Shown here one piece after another: positions 46,523-57,281 of a DNA stretch of 64,000 nt. The notes under the pieces are model-generated. The model did no database searches, was not told where the DNA came from, and was given only the letters and a program-made list of their open reading frames with translations. This DNA comes from Leptobrachium leishanense. Lineage: Eukaryota > Chordata > Amphibia > Anura > Megophryidae. The stretch lies in NCBI GenBank assembly GCA_009667805.1, contig CM019069.1, positions 95,329,204-95,393,203 of the forward strand. Direction: 5' to 3'. Within the stretch, counting starts at the first letter, position 1. Each line of letters opens with the position of its first letter. A program made the translations under genes and the position numbers.

Positions 46523-47158
46523 CCTCCCTGGCGGTCTAATTTTTTCAAAATTTCGTGTCTAAAAACGTCTAAATTTTTTTTTAAAGGAAACGTGTTTTTG
46601 TACATAGTTGGCCTGTAATAATTAGGAATCACGCACTGAAATCCATGCAATCAGGAGTCCTTACTGGTAAAATCCTTTATAAATAAATAAATAAATAAAT
46701 AAATAAAAAATAAATAGTAAATACACTGAGTCCGATAAAGTTTGAAACACGACATAATAATTTATTATCCCAAAAATAATTATCCAAAATAATGCAAATA
46801 AATGATATTCAATAAAATACAACAAAAAACACTGAAATCTGTCTGCAAGCAAGGGTGAGACGATGTATGGTCTATTTCTTATCCTGTACTGCCACCTAGT
46901 GGCCGTTCATAAACATTACACTGTATAATCCAAAATGCTGTAAACTGTAAAAAAGATTTCTTTTATGCTAGCCCCGCCCCCTGCATCGTGTGACTCACAG
47001 GGAGCCTTCCAGGAAGCAGCTCGCCGTGATCACACTGCGGGGACAGCGAGGGAGCCAGGAGGAGGTGAGTAAACATCCAGCCCGAGTGTGGCTCGGGGTT
47101 ACCGTTCACGGTAGCGAAATTTAACCCCGAGTCACACTCGGGAATACCGCCAGGGAGG
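46523..47158. mobile_element. TTAA MITE (636 bp, ends CCTCCCTGGCGG)
   Basis: TTAA at 46519-46522 and 47159-47162. The hAT composite at 32569-32583 reads ttcctttaatctg without it, so a single TTAA is the empty site. Closely similar to 43459-44081. Confidence 0.95.
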
Positions 47159-47885
47159 TTAATCTGTAGTAAAAAGTCTATTATTTTTTTTTGTATCTTC
47201 TAGGCATTTTTTAAAAAAAAAAAAACAATTTCTTTTCTTTCTAATAGCATTTTTCTTTTTTCTGTAACAGACTTTTTTATTATCATTCATAGGACCTTAT
47301 ATGTAAATTCCAGATATTTTTGTTCAGTAGTTTTTTTTTTTTTAAACAGCGGGCGACGGGTTTGCGGCGGCATTAGGTGGCTGATTCCCTGCACTTCAGG
47401 GACCCTGCGGTGAATTCACCGGGGAAATTTGATTCCCCAAAGTGCGGGAACAACAGAACACTAAAATGTCTGCGTCATTTTGGTGCTCTATGAATATCCC
47501 CTTTTTTTGCTGCCCCCTGGAAAGCGCCAGCCTAGGCCTTGCCTACCCAGGACATACTTGAAAATGAGAGAAATCTAAATGTATCCTTCCTAGGGATGCA
47601 CCGATACCACATTTTTAGGACCGAGTACAAGTACCGATACTTTTTTAAAGTACTCACCGATACCGAGTACTGATACTTTTATTTAAGGTCATGTGACGCT
47701 TTCCAATAAATAATTTAGGATTTTGCCGAAAGCCTGTCCAGTTTATGTTTATATTGAAATGTATGGCCAGAAACCACATTTACCCCTTGCACACACCTCC
47801 ACTCAGATACATGTACATGCATACATACATTACACAGACTATATATATAAACACACACACACGTGTGTATGTATATACATACACA

Positions 47886-47921
47886 CATATATATATATAT
47901 TACAGACCTCAGACCAGACAT

Positions 47922-47969
<48 letters not shown>

Positions 47970-48045
47970 ATGTATATACATACACACATATTACAGACCA
48001 CAGACCAGGCACACTCATATATATATACATATATATATATATATA
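47886..48045. repeat. TA/CA microsatellite cluster
   Basis: Runs of (TA)n separated by acacacat and two copies of cagaccagacat-like text, with imperfect inverted symmetry. Tyr/Ile-rich open frames across it are artefacts. Confidence 0.9.
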
Positions 48046-48190
48046 CACAGTATTGTGCAAAAGTATTAGGCAGGTGTGAAAAAATGCTGTAAACAAAGAA
48101 TGCTTTCACAAATGGAAGTGTTACACAATTTTGTTCATAAATGAACAAAATGCTGTGAATGAACAAAAGAGAAATATAAATCAAATCAAT
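48044..48190. mobile_element. Tc1/mariner end fragment
   Basis: CAGTATTGTGCAAAAGTATT followed by aggcaggtgtgaaaaaatgctgt is the end of a vertebrate Tc1/mariner family. No other end or transposase is present. Confidence 0.6.
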
Positions 48191-48585
48191 ATTTGGCTCC
48201 CACGAGATCTCGGCTGGAGGCAGGCAACGTCACAGAGGCGCCCGGCGGCCGCGTGATGGCGTTACAGCCCTGTGACCGGACCCTCCGCTGGGTAAGTAAT
48301 GTGGCCCGCCGGAGGGTAACGCTGGCCAAATGCTTTTCATGCATGCGGCCAGCTTCCCCAGCCCCACGGATACCGGCAAGTCGGCCCAGCGCTGGCTTCC
48401 GGTATCGGGGGAGGTACCAAGTACTCGTGCAAACGGCAGTATTGGTATCGGTGCATCCCTAATTCTTCCTGGTAAAATATGTTTGTGTAAAAAAAATAAT
48501 ATATATTTATATATAAATATATATTTTAGGGTGTCACCTGGTGCAGGCCACACCGCCCCCCCCCCGTGACGCCACTGTGTCTAGG

Positions 48586-49138
48586 AAATACAGCACTTTA
48601 ACCAAGTGCTCAGCCAGACATGCTGTGAATTTACAATCTAAGGGACGGGGGTAAGTGAAACAGATGGGAGCAGAGGGAAGGTGAAGCTGGTTGCTAGAAG
48701 AAATGTTGTGACGATTGCATGGGAAGGACCAGAAGGTTGAGCTGAGTAAAGGTAATTAGAGAGAGAAGTGGAAACAGCTGTAAGGGAGACCATAAATTAT
48801 GGACCAGGCCTGGGTGGGAGGGACAACAGAGTGAAGAAAATTGTGGTCTGTTGGCTTGTTTGTTGTTGGAGTATGCTTCCAAAATATTATTTTTTTCACA
48901 TTATATCATCCAAACCTAGTATTGCTCATTTTATACGTGACAGATTGGAAATGCCATTGCTTTGGAACAAAAAATTATTGAAAAAAAATTATTTTAAGAA
49001 TGTTTCATTATTTTACCAGGCATTTAACATGGTCATGTCCTATAACGCCTAACATGACTTTATGGATGATGTAAAGAATGGAAATACAGGAGTCCAATAT
49101 GCCCCTGCTGTCATCGGAACAGTGCAGCGGCTTGTGTT
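48586..49138. other. No recognisable gene
   Basis: Mixed sequence without supported ORF or repeat end. Confidence 0.5.
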
Positions 49139-49141
49139 TTA

Positions 49142-49559
49142 GGCTAGGGTCAGACGAAAAGATTTTTCCCCGCGAACGTCAAAAAGTACGTCCGAACGCA
49201 TTGATGTATTTTTTCACGGAATGCGCAAAAACGGTCAGACGACGCGCATTTTCGTGCGTGATTTTTTACGGATCGTCAATAAAACACTTTTTTCCGTCTG
49301 GACACTATGTAGGCCGGACATTAGCAGCGTCTGACATCTCCTAATCACGCACACACGCCGCTATGCCGCCGCAGCGCACTCTGTACGTCAGTACTAGCGG
49401 TTCTGCGTACTCGAAAAAATGCGTTCAAATTCCACTTGCGTTGCACGGCCGGACATTTGTGCGGCCGTACTTCGTATATTGGCCGTCATTTGCTGCTAGT
49501 GCGGCCGTAATTAAGTGCGCCAGAACGCACGTTAAAAGTGCGCTGGTCTGACCCCAGCC
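49142..49559. mobile_element. CpG-rich Harbinger-like MITE (418 bp)
   Basis: Ends GGCTAGGGTCAGACGA and inverted GGCTGGGGTCAGACCA. Left flank TTA (49139-49141), right flank TAA (49560-49562). The interior is rich in CpG (acgtccgaacgcattg, cgtgcgtgatttttt), unlike its surroundings. A related copy is at 58941-59366. Confidence 0.75.
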
Positions 49560-50260
49560 TAAAATGGACCAATCTGTAATAGCACTTTGCGCATCACTTC
49601 CGCATTTGGTCCTGGCATGGGAAATGAGAAGGTGAGTTAGGGCAGTGGCATTGTTTGCATTATAAGTTAATGGCACATAATTCCACCACCGTAGAAATGA
49701 GGAAAAAAGTAACTTTTGCATTTAATATTTCTTTTGTTTTCTATATTTACACATTACATGGTCATTTTGGTATCATTGGAAAGGCCAGACTCTGACCTTT
49801 CCAATGACCTCTCAAATGACTTTGTGTGGTTTAAAAATCAGAGGCACAGGGTTCCAAAGTACCCCCTGCGCCAACTCACAACAGCAGTCCCTGGAGCAAT
49901 GCATAACAACGCATTATGCCATCACCTCCACACTTGCTGGCATCATGGAAAGCAGGCATGCACTGGCCATAGGGACTACTGGGAGATTCCCGGTGGGCCG
50001 ATGGCTCAGTGGGCCGGTGTGAATGCTGGTTCACGGGTGAGGTGAGAACTTCTCACCATCTGTAAAACTGAACAGTCTGCTACAGTTTCATATTGGGGAC
50101 ACTGTGCCTGCGCATAAACCTCACCTTAAGATATGGTGCGCACTCAACCACAGTGCTGCTGCGTTTCTTTACCCAATCGCTCTGCGGCAACTCTGGTATC
50201 TGTAGAGCGATTGGTTGAGCGATCCGGTTGGTTTACATACTATTTTTGTGTGTTTCATAA
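49560..50260. other. DNA-element remnants, no gene
   Basis: Includes a hairpin of the TTAA-family type (49769-49808, ggtatcattggaaaggccag and inverse), a gatgggaaatgagaaggtgagtt segment repeated at about 51548, and GGGCCGGT-type sequence near 50005-50022 repeated at about 51495. These look like broken elements. Confidence 0.45.
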
Positions 50261-50264
50261 TTAA

Positions 50265-51487
50265 CCCCTTAGTGACCGGGCGGTTTTACACAAATCCGTC
50301 TTTTAGTGACCGCTGCTGTTTTTATGTTTCTGCGCCGTTAGTGTTTAGGTCAAATTTTCCTCTTACTCGTTTATTCGACCCACACATATTATACACCCTT
50401 TTTCCCGCCATTAAATGGACTTTCTAGAAATACCATTATTTCCATCATATCGAATAATTTACTATAAAAAAAATATGAAATATGAGGGAAAAAATGGTAA
50501 AAAACAACTTTTTCGTAATTTAATCCCCAAAATCTACAAACCCAAAAAGACCCCGGCTAAATAGGTTCAAAATTTTGTCCCGAGAATAGAAATACCCAAT
50601 TTTTACATGCGTTTGCTTTTTAACCCCTTCACTGCTGAGACAGTTCACCTATGTGCGCTGCGCTCATTCTGACCATTTTCTGCTAATTATTTTTAGATGA
50701 CAGCCTAGGTCCTATTTAATTAAACTCCCCCCAGACAAAAAAACTTTTGAAAAAAAAAACATTTTTTTATTTTATTAAATTTTTTTATTATTTTTTTTTT
50801 ATTTAATTTTTTTTTACATTTTGTTTTTAAAACCAAACCTGGTCATGTTTGGTATCATTTGAAAGGCCATAATCAGGCCTTTCAAATGATGGCAAATATG
50901 ACCATCTAGCTGCCATGGATCGGGAGATAAAGGGATCCTTAGGATCCCCTTATCTCTACATGGCAGCTAGAGGGTTAACTGGCCCACTGACATCCCCACA
51001 CATATGGTGAGGTTGTCAGTGGGTGGGGGGGACCTGGAGGCTTGGCTGACATCCAAGATGTCAGCCCCCCTCCAGGTTTGAATCGCGTTTTGGCGCCAAT
51101 TGGCGCCGCAACGTGATCCGGCGGCGAAACAGTTAATGCCATACCACGGGAAAGGGGCTCTCCCCTCTCCAGAGGTGCAAACGGCATCTCCTAGCTTCAA
51201 TGGTTGGGGAGATAGAGGGCTCCGAAGGAGCCCCCCTCCCCTCCATTGAAACACATGGGGGCACCTTCTGATGACGTCACCACGCAGCGTGGCGACGTCA
51301 TCAGCCTCGCCTGCCCATGTAAATCACATGGGCAGGCTTCATCCCTGCCAGATCGCCGTGGGATCCGACGAGGGAGGGGAGTATCGGCGGAGGGGGATTT
51401 GGCGCCGCTGACGTACCCTGTACGTCCGCGGGTCTAAGGGAGACCCGAGGACAGGACGTACAGGGTACGTCAGGGGTCATTAAGGGG
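50265..51487. mobile_element. TTAA element, CCCCTTAGTGACC family (1.22 kb)
   Basis: TTAA at 50261-50264 and 51488-51491; ends CCCCTTAGTGACC and inverted CCCCTTAATGACCCC. A second left end of another TTAA type (TTAACCCCTTCACTGCTGAG) is fused inside at 50620. The right half is again a chain of hairpins (about 50843-50892, 50919-50966, 50985-51020, 51037-51077, 51264-51302, 51413-51470). No transposase. Confidence 0.85.
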
Positions 51488-51491
51488 TTAA

Positions 51492-51740
51492 AGTGGGCCG
51501 GTCTGGATGATGTCCAGGGCTGATTTTTTGTCCCAGTCCAGCCCTGATGGAAAATGAGAAGGTGAGTTATTGCAGCATCATTGTTCACACTATAATTGAA
51601 AAGTGAACAATAATGCTGCATTATAAAAAATAAAAAAAAGGAAATTTTTTATTTGATTTTATTTTTACACCAAACCTGGTCATGCTCTGGCTTTTCGAAC
51701 AACACCAAGCATGGCCAGGTATTTTTTACGGTTCAGGTTA
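51492..51740. other. TTAA-family remnant
   Basis: Contains cagcatcattgttcacac and inverse, and ccaaacctggtcatgctctgg with a hairpin (51670-51718). No gene. Confidence 0.45.
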
Positions 51741-52528
51741 TGTCACGTTTCCAATGGTTTCGGTCACGCCCCTGGTGGTGAGAGGGATTCAGGGCAGCTC
51801 TGCACGTTCTGTGTTTGGCTATACTGCTCCTGGATTCTACTGTGCTGTTCAGGTCTGGGGTCACATGTCCAATTAACCAGACCTGCTCCCTATTTAAATG
51901 CCAGCAGCACAGAGGCTCAGTGACCTGGTATGAGTTCTTAAGGTGACTTCTGCTCCTGTGTGTTCTTGTCCTGGTTCCTGCGTTGCTGCTAAGCATTCTT
52001 GCATTTATTTATATTCTGGTGTTGACCTCAGCTTTCCACTGACTATCCATTTCTGCCTGCTCCCTGTATATTGTATAACTGATCTGTTGCCAACCTCTGC
52101 GAGTCTGACATTCCTCCTGGTTCTGTATCCCCGGCTCTGATCCTGACTATTCTTGTATGTTCCTTGTTTTTTGTATTTTGTTCTCCATAGTTTGTCTTAG
52201 TATAGAGGCCAGTATAAGGACTTCTTCTCTTTAGTTTAAGATTCCTGTCTGTCTTGTTTTCCCCTGCCCTTTCTGTTCCCCTGGCTCTGTCATTCTTTGT
52301 GAGGTATTCATTAGTCAGAGGCCAGATCAAGGACCTTACCCGCTTAGGGATTTCTTTAGTTTTCTTCTATGCCCTCCTGTCCCTTGTGTTTCAGTCTGGT
52401 TCATTTCTTGTCTGGAATCTGTATTGTTTATCTGTGTTGTATTAAGCAAGCAACTAACCTGCCTCAAGGGCTACATCCCTCCTTGTATCAAGTCCCCACG
52501 ATGGCCCAAGTTGGCGGTCAGCATGACA
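51741..52528 (+). mobile_element. LTR-like 5' region of a Gypsy-type element
   Basis: Starts TGTCACGTTTCC and reads through a TATA-like ctatttaaatgcc (51889-51901) typical of LTR promoters, with T-rich sequence after it. A TG...CA right boundary can be set at gcatgaca (52528) or at gggctaca (about 52472); no second LTR is in the window to decide. Gag-like sequence starts just after. Confidence 0.55.
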
Positions 52529-52565
52529 TTATACCAGGTCCTTTACTGCCGCAGGTAAGCTTGCC

Positions 52566-52929
52566 GTGTTTGATTCTGTGCTCCATATGGTGGTGCTTAA
52601 CCTGTTTAAGGAGCTTAAGAGGTTAATTATAGCAGAACCTCCCAGCAGAACCTCTCGGGGACCTCCCATGTCGGAGAAAGAAAGGCGCAGATTATATAAT
52701 TTCTGCTATTACTGCACTGCAGCAAACCATAAAATAATTTTCATGTCCAGTAAAACCCAGACCCAGCATGTCCGGTCATCAGAAGGGTGAGACCCTGGTA
52801 TCCACCTCTTGCAGCAAAAGCACTGACTCCAATGCTCCCAAAGGAGCCATGGTTCTTAAGTCTTATACTGAGCTTCCTGTTTCTATGCTACACAGAGGTT
52901 TGCTAGTTCCATGTCTGAGGGCAAAGTTA
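52566..52929 (+). pseudogene. Gag-like fragment with damaged zinc knuckle
   Basis: Frames encode FDSVLHMVVLNLFKELKRLI and EKERRRLYNFCYYCTAANH, as at 33203-33590. The last cysteine of the CCHC knuckle is lost by a small change near 52738. A frame change then leads to SCSKSTDSNAPKGAM and SYTELPVSMLHR before the next frame opens at 52911. A possible Gag start ATG lies at 52501 (MAQVGGQHDIIPGPLLPQ). Confidence 0.6.
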
Positions 52930-54620
52930 GTGAATCCATGTGTCTCAGTAAGGCCGAAGTGGTTCAGTCTCATGGCAAACTCCCTGCTTCCATGTTACAC
53001 AGTGAATCACTGTTTCGCAGACCCTGCAATGGGTTAAGTAATACCACACGTGTCCAGGATGGAGGTGTTGCCACGAGTGTCCAGGGTGGTGGATATGCCA
53101 CAGGAATCCAGGGTGGCGATGATGCAACAGGTGCTCAGTGTAACTGTGAAACTGTTTGTACTAAGATTAGTAGTGTGCCCATTGTGCCCATGACCAACAG
53201 TGGAGCTACTGAAGTTCAACCACGAGGTGTGACTGTTCAGGCTGTCCTGTCTATGCCAAGCAGCGAGGCTATACGGTTTATACCAAGCAGCAAGGCTGTA
53301 CTGTTTCTGCCAAACGGCAAAGATAGTTATGCCGTAGGTTCAAAGTCTGGCGATAAGCCAGCAATGTCTTGTTCTGGCATTATGCCAGGGGTTCCTGTAT
53401 CTGGCTATAAGCCAGGGTGCTCCGTGTCTGGCTATATGCCAATTCCTGGCGATGCGCCACCCATGTCAATTCCTGGCAATGTGCCATTCATGCCCCAATT
53501 CAGCAGTGAGACTGTGATATTTAGTTCTGGAGATATGCCAGCCCTGTCTAGTCCTGGCGACATGCCAGCCATATCTGGTCCTGACAATATGCCAGCCATG
53601 TCTGGTTCTGGCGATATGCCAGCCATGTCTGGTTCTGGCGAGATGCCAGCCATGTCTGGTTCTGGCGATGAGCCAGTGCAGTCCCATTCTGGTGATGAGC
53701 CAGCGCAGTCCCATTCTGGTGATGAGCCAGCGCAGTCCCATTCTGGTGATGAGCCAGCGCCGTCCCATTCTGGTGATGAGCCAGCGCCGTCCCATTCTGG
53801 TGATGAGAAAGCCCTGTGTCATTCTGGTGATGTGCCATCCCTGTCCCATTCTGGTGATGTGCCAGCCCTGTCATATTCTGGTAATGTGCCAACCCTGTTT
53901 GATCCTGGCAAGATGCCAGTCCTGCCACGTTCTGGTGAGGTGCCAGTCCTGTCCGGCACTGGCGAGTTGCCACTCATGCTCACACTTGGTAATGTGCCAG
54001 CCGTGCCCATGTCGAGCTGCAAGGCAGCTGTGCCCATGTCAAATTGTATAACCACTGTGCCCATGTCCCACAGTACGTCTAAATTTGCTAAACTCAGCTC
54101 TGAGTCTGAGTACGCCAAATCCAGCTATGGGTCCGAGAATTCTAAATCTCATGGTAAGGCACATGTAGCCAAGTCTGACAGGGGTCACACCACTACCATG
54201 CCCTGTGGTACAGTCAACTGTTCCAGGTCTCGGTCTAAGAGGAGACGTAAAAGGGTAACCAGCTCTAATTGCTCTGGGTCCGAGGATGCCAAACCGCACT
54301 CTGGGTCTGAGGGTGCCAAACCGCACTCTGGGTCCGAGGATGCCAAACCCCGCTGTGGGTCTGAGGATGCCAAACCCCGCTCTGGGTCCGAGGATGCCCA
54401 GCAATATCGTGGAGTGAACACCATGTCCAGTCTGTTTGGGACTAGAATCCCTAAATCTAGTCCTGTTCCCGAGGGATATGTCTGGACGCCTAGGGGAACC
54501 TTGATCCGTGAAAAACACCAGTCCGTGTTCAGAAATTATCCCAATACCTGGATGTGTTTCAAGGAAGATTTTTCTGACGACTCAGATGAACGATTTTACT
54601 CTCCTGAAGGGGATCTTTAA
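52911..54620 (+). CDS. Uncharacterised 569-residue repeat-rich protein downstream of gag-like sequence
   Basis: Open from ATG 52911 to the TAA at 54618-54620 with no stop. Residues 15-32 (KAEVVQSHGKLPASMLHS) echo the KGAMVLKSYTELPVSMLH segment encoded just upstream. Residues about 203-365 are 18 successive 9-residue units, from SGSGDMPAM through SHSGDEPAQ to SHSGDVPAL. A basic RSRSKRRRKR stretch lies near 438-448, then five 9-residue units of the SGSEDAKPH type (about 455-498). The C-terminus is nonrepetitive (GYVWTPRGTL, TWMCFKEDF) and acidic. No known enzymatic domain, signal peptide or membrane segment is seen. It may be a Gag extension of a nonautonomous LTR element, or a domesticated or captured gene. 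Open frame in a repeat can arise by chance, but the units outside the repeats are open too. Confidence 0.5.
   Translation: MSEGKVSESMCLSKAEVVQSHGKLPASMLHSESLFRRPCNGLSNTTRVQDGGVATSVQGGGYATGIQGGDDATGAQCNCETVCTKISSVPIVPMTNSGATEVQPRGVTVQAVLSMPSSEAIRFIPSSKAVLFLPNGKDSYAVGSKSGDKPAMSCSGIMPGVPVSGYKPGCSVSGYMPIPGDAPPMSIPGNVPFMPQFSSETVIFSSGDMPALSSPGDMPAISGPDNMPAMSGSGDMPAMSGSGEMPAMSGSGDEPVQSHSGDEPAQSHSGDEPAQSHSGDEPAPSHSGDEPAPSHSGDEKALCHSGDVPSLSHSGDVPALSYSGNVPTLFDPGKMPVLPRSGEVPVLSGTGELPLMLTLGNVPAVPMSSCKAAVPMSNCITTVPMSHSTSKFAKLSSESEYAKSSYGSENSKSHGKAHVAKSDRGHTTTMPCGTVNCSRSRSKRRRKRVTSSNCSGSEDAKPHSGSEGAKPHSGSEDAKPRCGSEDAKPRSGSEDAQQYRGVNTMSSLFGTRIPKSSPVPEGYVWTPRGTLIREKHQSVFRNYPNTWMCFKEDFSDDSDERFYSPEGDL
53517..54002 (+). 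repeat. 27-bp minisatellite, 18 units, in frame
   Basis: Unit tctggtgatgagccagcgca plus gtcccat and variants. Central units are nearly identical and outer units diverged, as expected if the array grew from the centre. Confidence 0.9.
54273..54405 (+). repeat. Second 27-bp tandem repeat in the same ORF
   Basis: Five units of tctgggtccgaggatgccaa plus accgcac, unrelated in sequence to the first array but with the same 9-codon period. Confidence 0.9.
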
Positions 54621-55230
54621 TGACTAGTGGTTGTGTCCTGTTTCCTTCCAGGAAGTCAGACCAGCCGAGTATTCCCCCCGGACCTGTGGAGGTCTCCCTC
54701 TGAGGCTGCAGGGAAACTATGACGTGTGGGGGACGTCCTCCGCATGCCGCAGGGAATCCCCATGACATCTCCCACACATCATCTGCAGCCAAGGGATAAA
54801 ACTGGGATATATAATAATAACATTTTTTTTCTATTTTGTATATATTGTCTGGTTCATATATTAGGCGATCAGGTAAAGAGCATTTTGTAATAAAGTTTTT
54901 GTACTTTTCAGTAGACCGTGAAAGAAGAGGGAGCCGGTGTAGAGAATGGCATACAGTGGTTGGGTGGTGGCTGTATGCCTTATTCATAATATCTCTTGCT
55001 AGTCGTGTCTCTAAATGTAACATGTGTTACAATTTAAAATGGATACTTCGGTCGATAAAAACACAAAAATACAATGCCCATATTACTGGACAGCCCTGAC
55101 TCCTACCATGACAAAACACACATGTGCAGTTATGTCACACTCCTATCAATCAATGGTAAACAAACTACATGAGTGGGGTATCCTACCTTGGCTCTTAAAA
55201 AACCAGTCCCATTGAGTCCCAGTTTTAATA
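54621..55230. other. No recognisable gene
   Basis: Follows the repeat ORF; contains an inverted pair (gacgtgtgggggacgtcc, 54721-54738, and nearby complements). No 3' LTR could be identified. Confidence 0.5.
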
Positions 55231-55232
55231 TA

Positions 55233-56680
55233 CAGTAATACCTTGGATTGCGAGCATAATTCGTTCCGGAAGCTTGCTTTTAATCCAAAGCACTCTTATC
55301 AAAGCGCATTTCTGTTTCGTCCTCGGCCCCTGCTGCACTCCCTGGGGGGTCTGGGCATGGTTCGGTGCCATGGACTGGTCGAGTGCCAGCACCTTGTGAT
55401 GGCCGAACGGCGTCTGAGGGGGCGGGGTCTGGCGTGGTCACGTGGAGCCGCCCGGTTTAAAGCAGGGCGCGAGGAGTTGCCTCGTCGCCCTGACGTGGAG
55501 TTTACTTCCCGCATCGCCTGTTTGCTAATTGAGACTATCTGATTTGATGCCGACCCGTTTCTGTCTAAGGACCTTGATTACGTATTTCGACCCGGCTTGC
55601 TACTTGAGGATTCTCTGTTTTTTCCCCTTTTGTGTTTGTTTGTTCGATGTTACGATTCGTATATGCATGTATGAGACCTGCACGTCTCCTTGAACAATCT
55701 TACTCAAGCTTCTGGCCTCTGATAGCTACCTGTACTGACCTAAGACCTAATCACAAGGCACCATACTGTGGTATGACTATCATGCTGTGAGCTCTGCATA
55801 TACTACGTACGATCTAAAATCTGTACGATCAGAAAGACTTACGAAAATAAGGTTTCTCTCTGAGGTTACTGCCCTGCAGTCTGCACAACTCATATGCCGT
55901 GATAAACCTTTATATACGAACGAACTCAAGAATCCTGCTACTGTTATGATTTTGTATACTGTGTTTAGTTCCAAGATCTGTCATGATTATGTCACAACAC
56001 TAAGTTGTCCTTTGGTCACGAAACCAATCGTACTTAAGTGTGATTCTAGACTGTGGGTTTACTCCCTGGCTTGGGAGCTTAGCTTTGTTTTCACTGTCTC
56101 TGGTTATCTGCTCTATATAATCCAAACAACGCTACTTCAGTGCGAGCGCTATACAGTTCGTTACAATTTCCCCATAAGAAATAATGGAAACTCTGACGAT
56201 TGGTTCCACAACCATTTATTCATATGAAAATGATTACAGTAATACAATATGCTGTACAGTATAAAGTAAAAATAAAACATATTAAACTGCACTTTACCCT
56301 TGAGAAGAATCGTGGCAGGTGGGAGGGAGAGAGTGGGGAGAGAGAGGAGGAGCGTTATTGTACAGGTCGTTAATCACTAACGGGATCACTATCTGTTGGG
56401 AGGGTTTCAGCAGGTCCGGTGTAATGTGCGATACTATTACGCATGTTACACCATGTGATCCTCCCCGTCAAGCTGCCAGAATGCTGCGACGGACGCAGGG
56501 TGGAAAGGTGACCATGGCCTCAGTCGTGACGTGACACTCGGCAGACAAAGCGTACGTACTTTGACATTGCTTGTATATCAAGTCATCGCTTGTATATCAA
56601 GTCAAAATTTATAAAAAAAATTGTTGCTCATCTTGTAAAACACTCTCAAACCAAGATACTCTCAATCCAAGGTTTTACTG
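55233..56680. mobile_element. Mariner/Tigger-like element with nested solo LTR
   Basis: TA at 55231-55232 and 56681-56682; ends CAGTAATACCTTGGATTG and inverted CAGTAAAACCTTGGATTG. Without the nested LTR it is about 590 bp and has no transposase. The interior has the tandem cttgtatatcaagtca repeat (56570-56606). Confidence 0.85.
55313..56165 (+). mobile_element. Solo LTR (853 bp) inside the mariner-like element
   Basis: Starts TGTTTCGTCC, ends GTTCGTTACA, flanked by ATTTC at 55308-55312 and 56166-56170. Joining the flanks gives gcatttccccataag, a sensible continuous element sequence. The left half is GC-rich and the right half AT-rich. No coding sequence recognised. Confidence 0.85.
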
Positions 56681-56682
56681 TA

Positions 56683-57278
56683 AACTAATTTTAGCATATA
56701 GGCAAATAGGAAAAAAAAAGGATATCGAGAAACCTGCTCAACCAGCCCCAAAGACTACTAGTCTAGCAATACATACATTGTACAGAGAATTCTATCCATA
56801 GTTAAGATTGATTGCAACATGTATTATCTTAGTTGTCACTTTTCAGGAAAATGTGCATTACCGGCCATGGCTGTTTTGACTAATTTGGGCTCATTAAGTA
56901 AGAAATATCCTTGATTGAGATTTCCCCAGGAGAAATTAAAAGAAAACCAAATACAACAGGGAATTTTAAACATTTTAACCTTGACATCTGACAAGCATTT
57001 GTTAGGGTTAGTAATTAACAGGGCAGTGTTCCATAACAGCTTTCAATGAGACACATAATAAACTTAATTGTCAACGTATAAAATACAAGTTTTGTGGATG
57101 TAAGTATTAGAAAATGCTGAGGTATACCTCAGCAGAAAGAGTTCTGATGCCTTGGAAATCCAATTCTAAGAATACAGCTCTGTTATAAGGAACAAACATG
57201 CACATAACTTTCTTCTAGAGATGCCCAATAGGAACAAAATACAAAGAAAAAGTGCACATTAAACAAATGCTAAAAAAC
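56683..57278. other. No recognisable gene
   Basis: AT-rich sequence without supported features. Confidence 0.55.
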
Positions 57279-57281
57279 TTA

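Larger units (their letters stand above)
47591..48461. mobile_element. hAT element with TAGGGATGCACCGATACC ends (871 bp)
   Basis: The ends TAGGGATGCACCGATACC and inverted GGTATCGGTGCATCCCTA are a known vertebrate hAT-type terminus. Flanks ATCCTTCC (47583-47590) and ATTCTTCC (48462-48469) are an 8-bp duplication with one change. The SINE copies give the empty site (ccttcctggtaaaat in reverse complement). It is noncoding and contains TA microsatellites and a mariner end. Confidence 0.9.

Noticed and set aside
47715..48184. Tyr/Ile-rich open frames on both strands
   Set aside because: They read through TA/CA microsatellites inside a nonautonomous hAT.
53432..53973. Minus-strand frames of 73-141 codons and a plus-strand alternative frame at 53668-54051
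   Set aside because: These are shadows of the 27-bp tandem repeat in the 569-codon frame.
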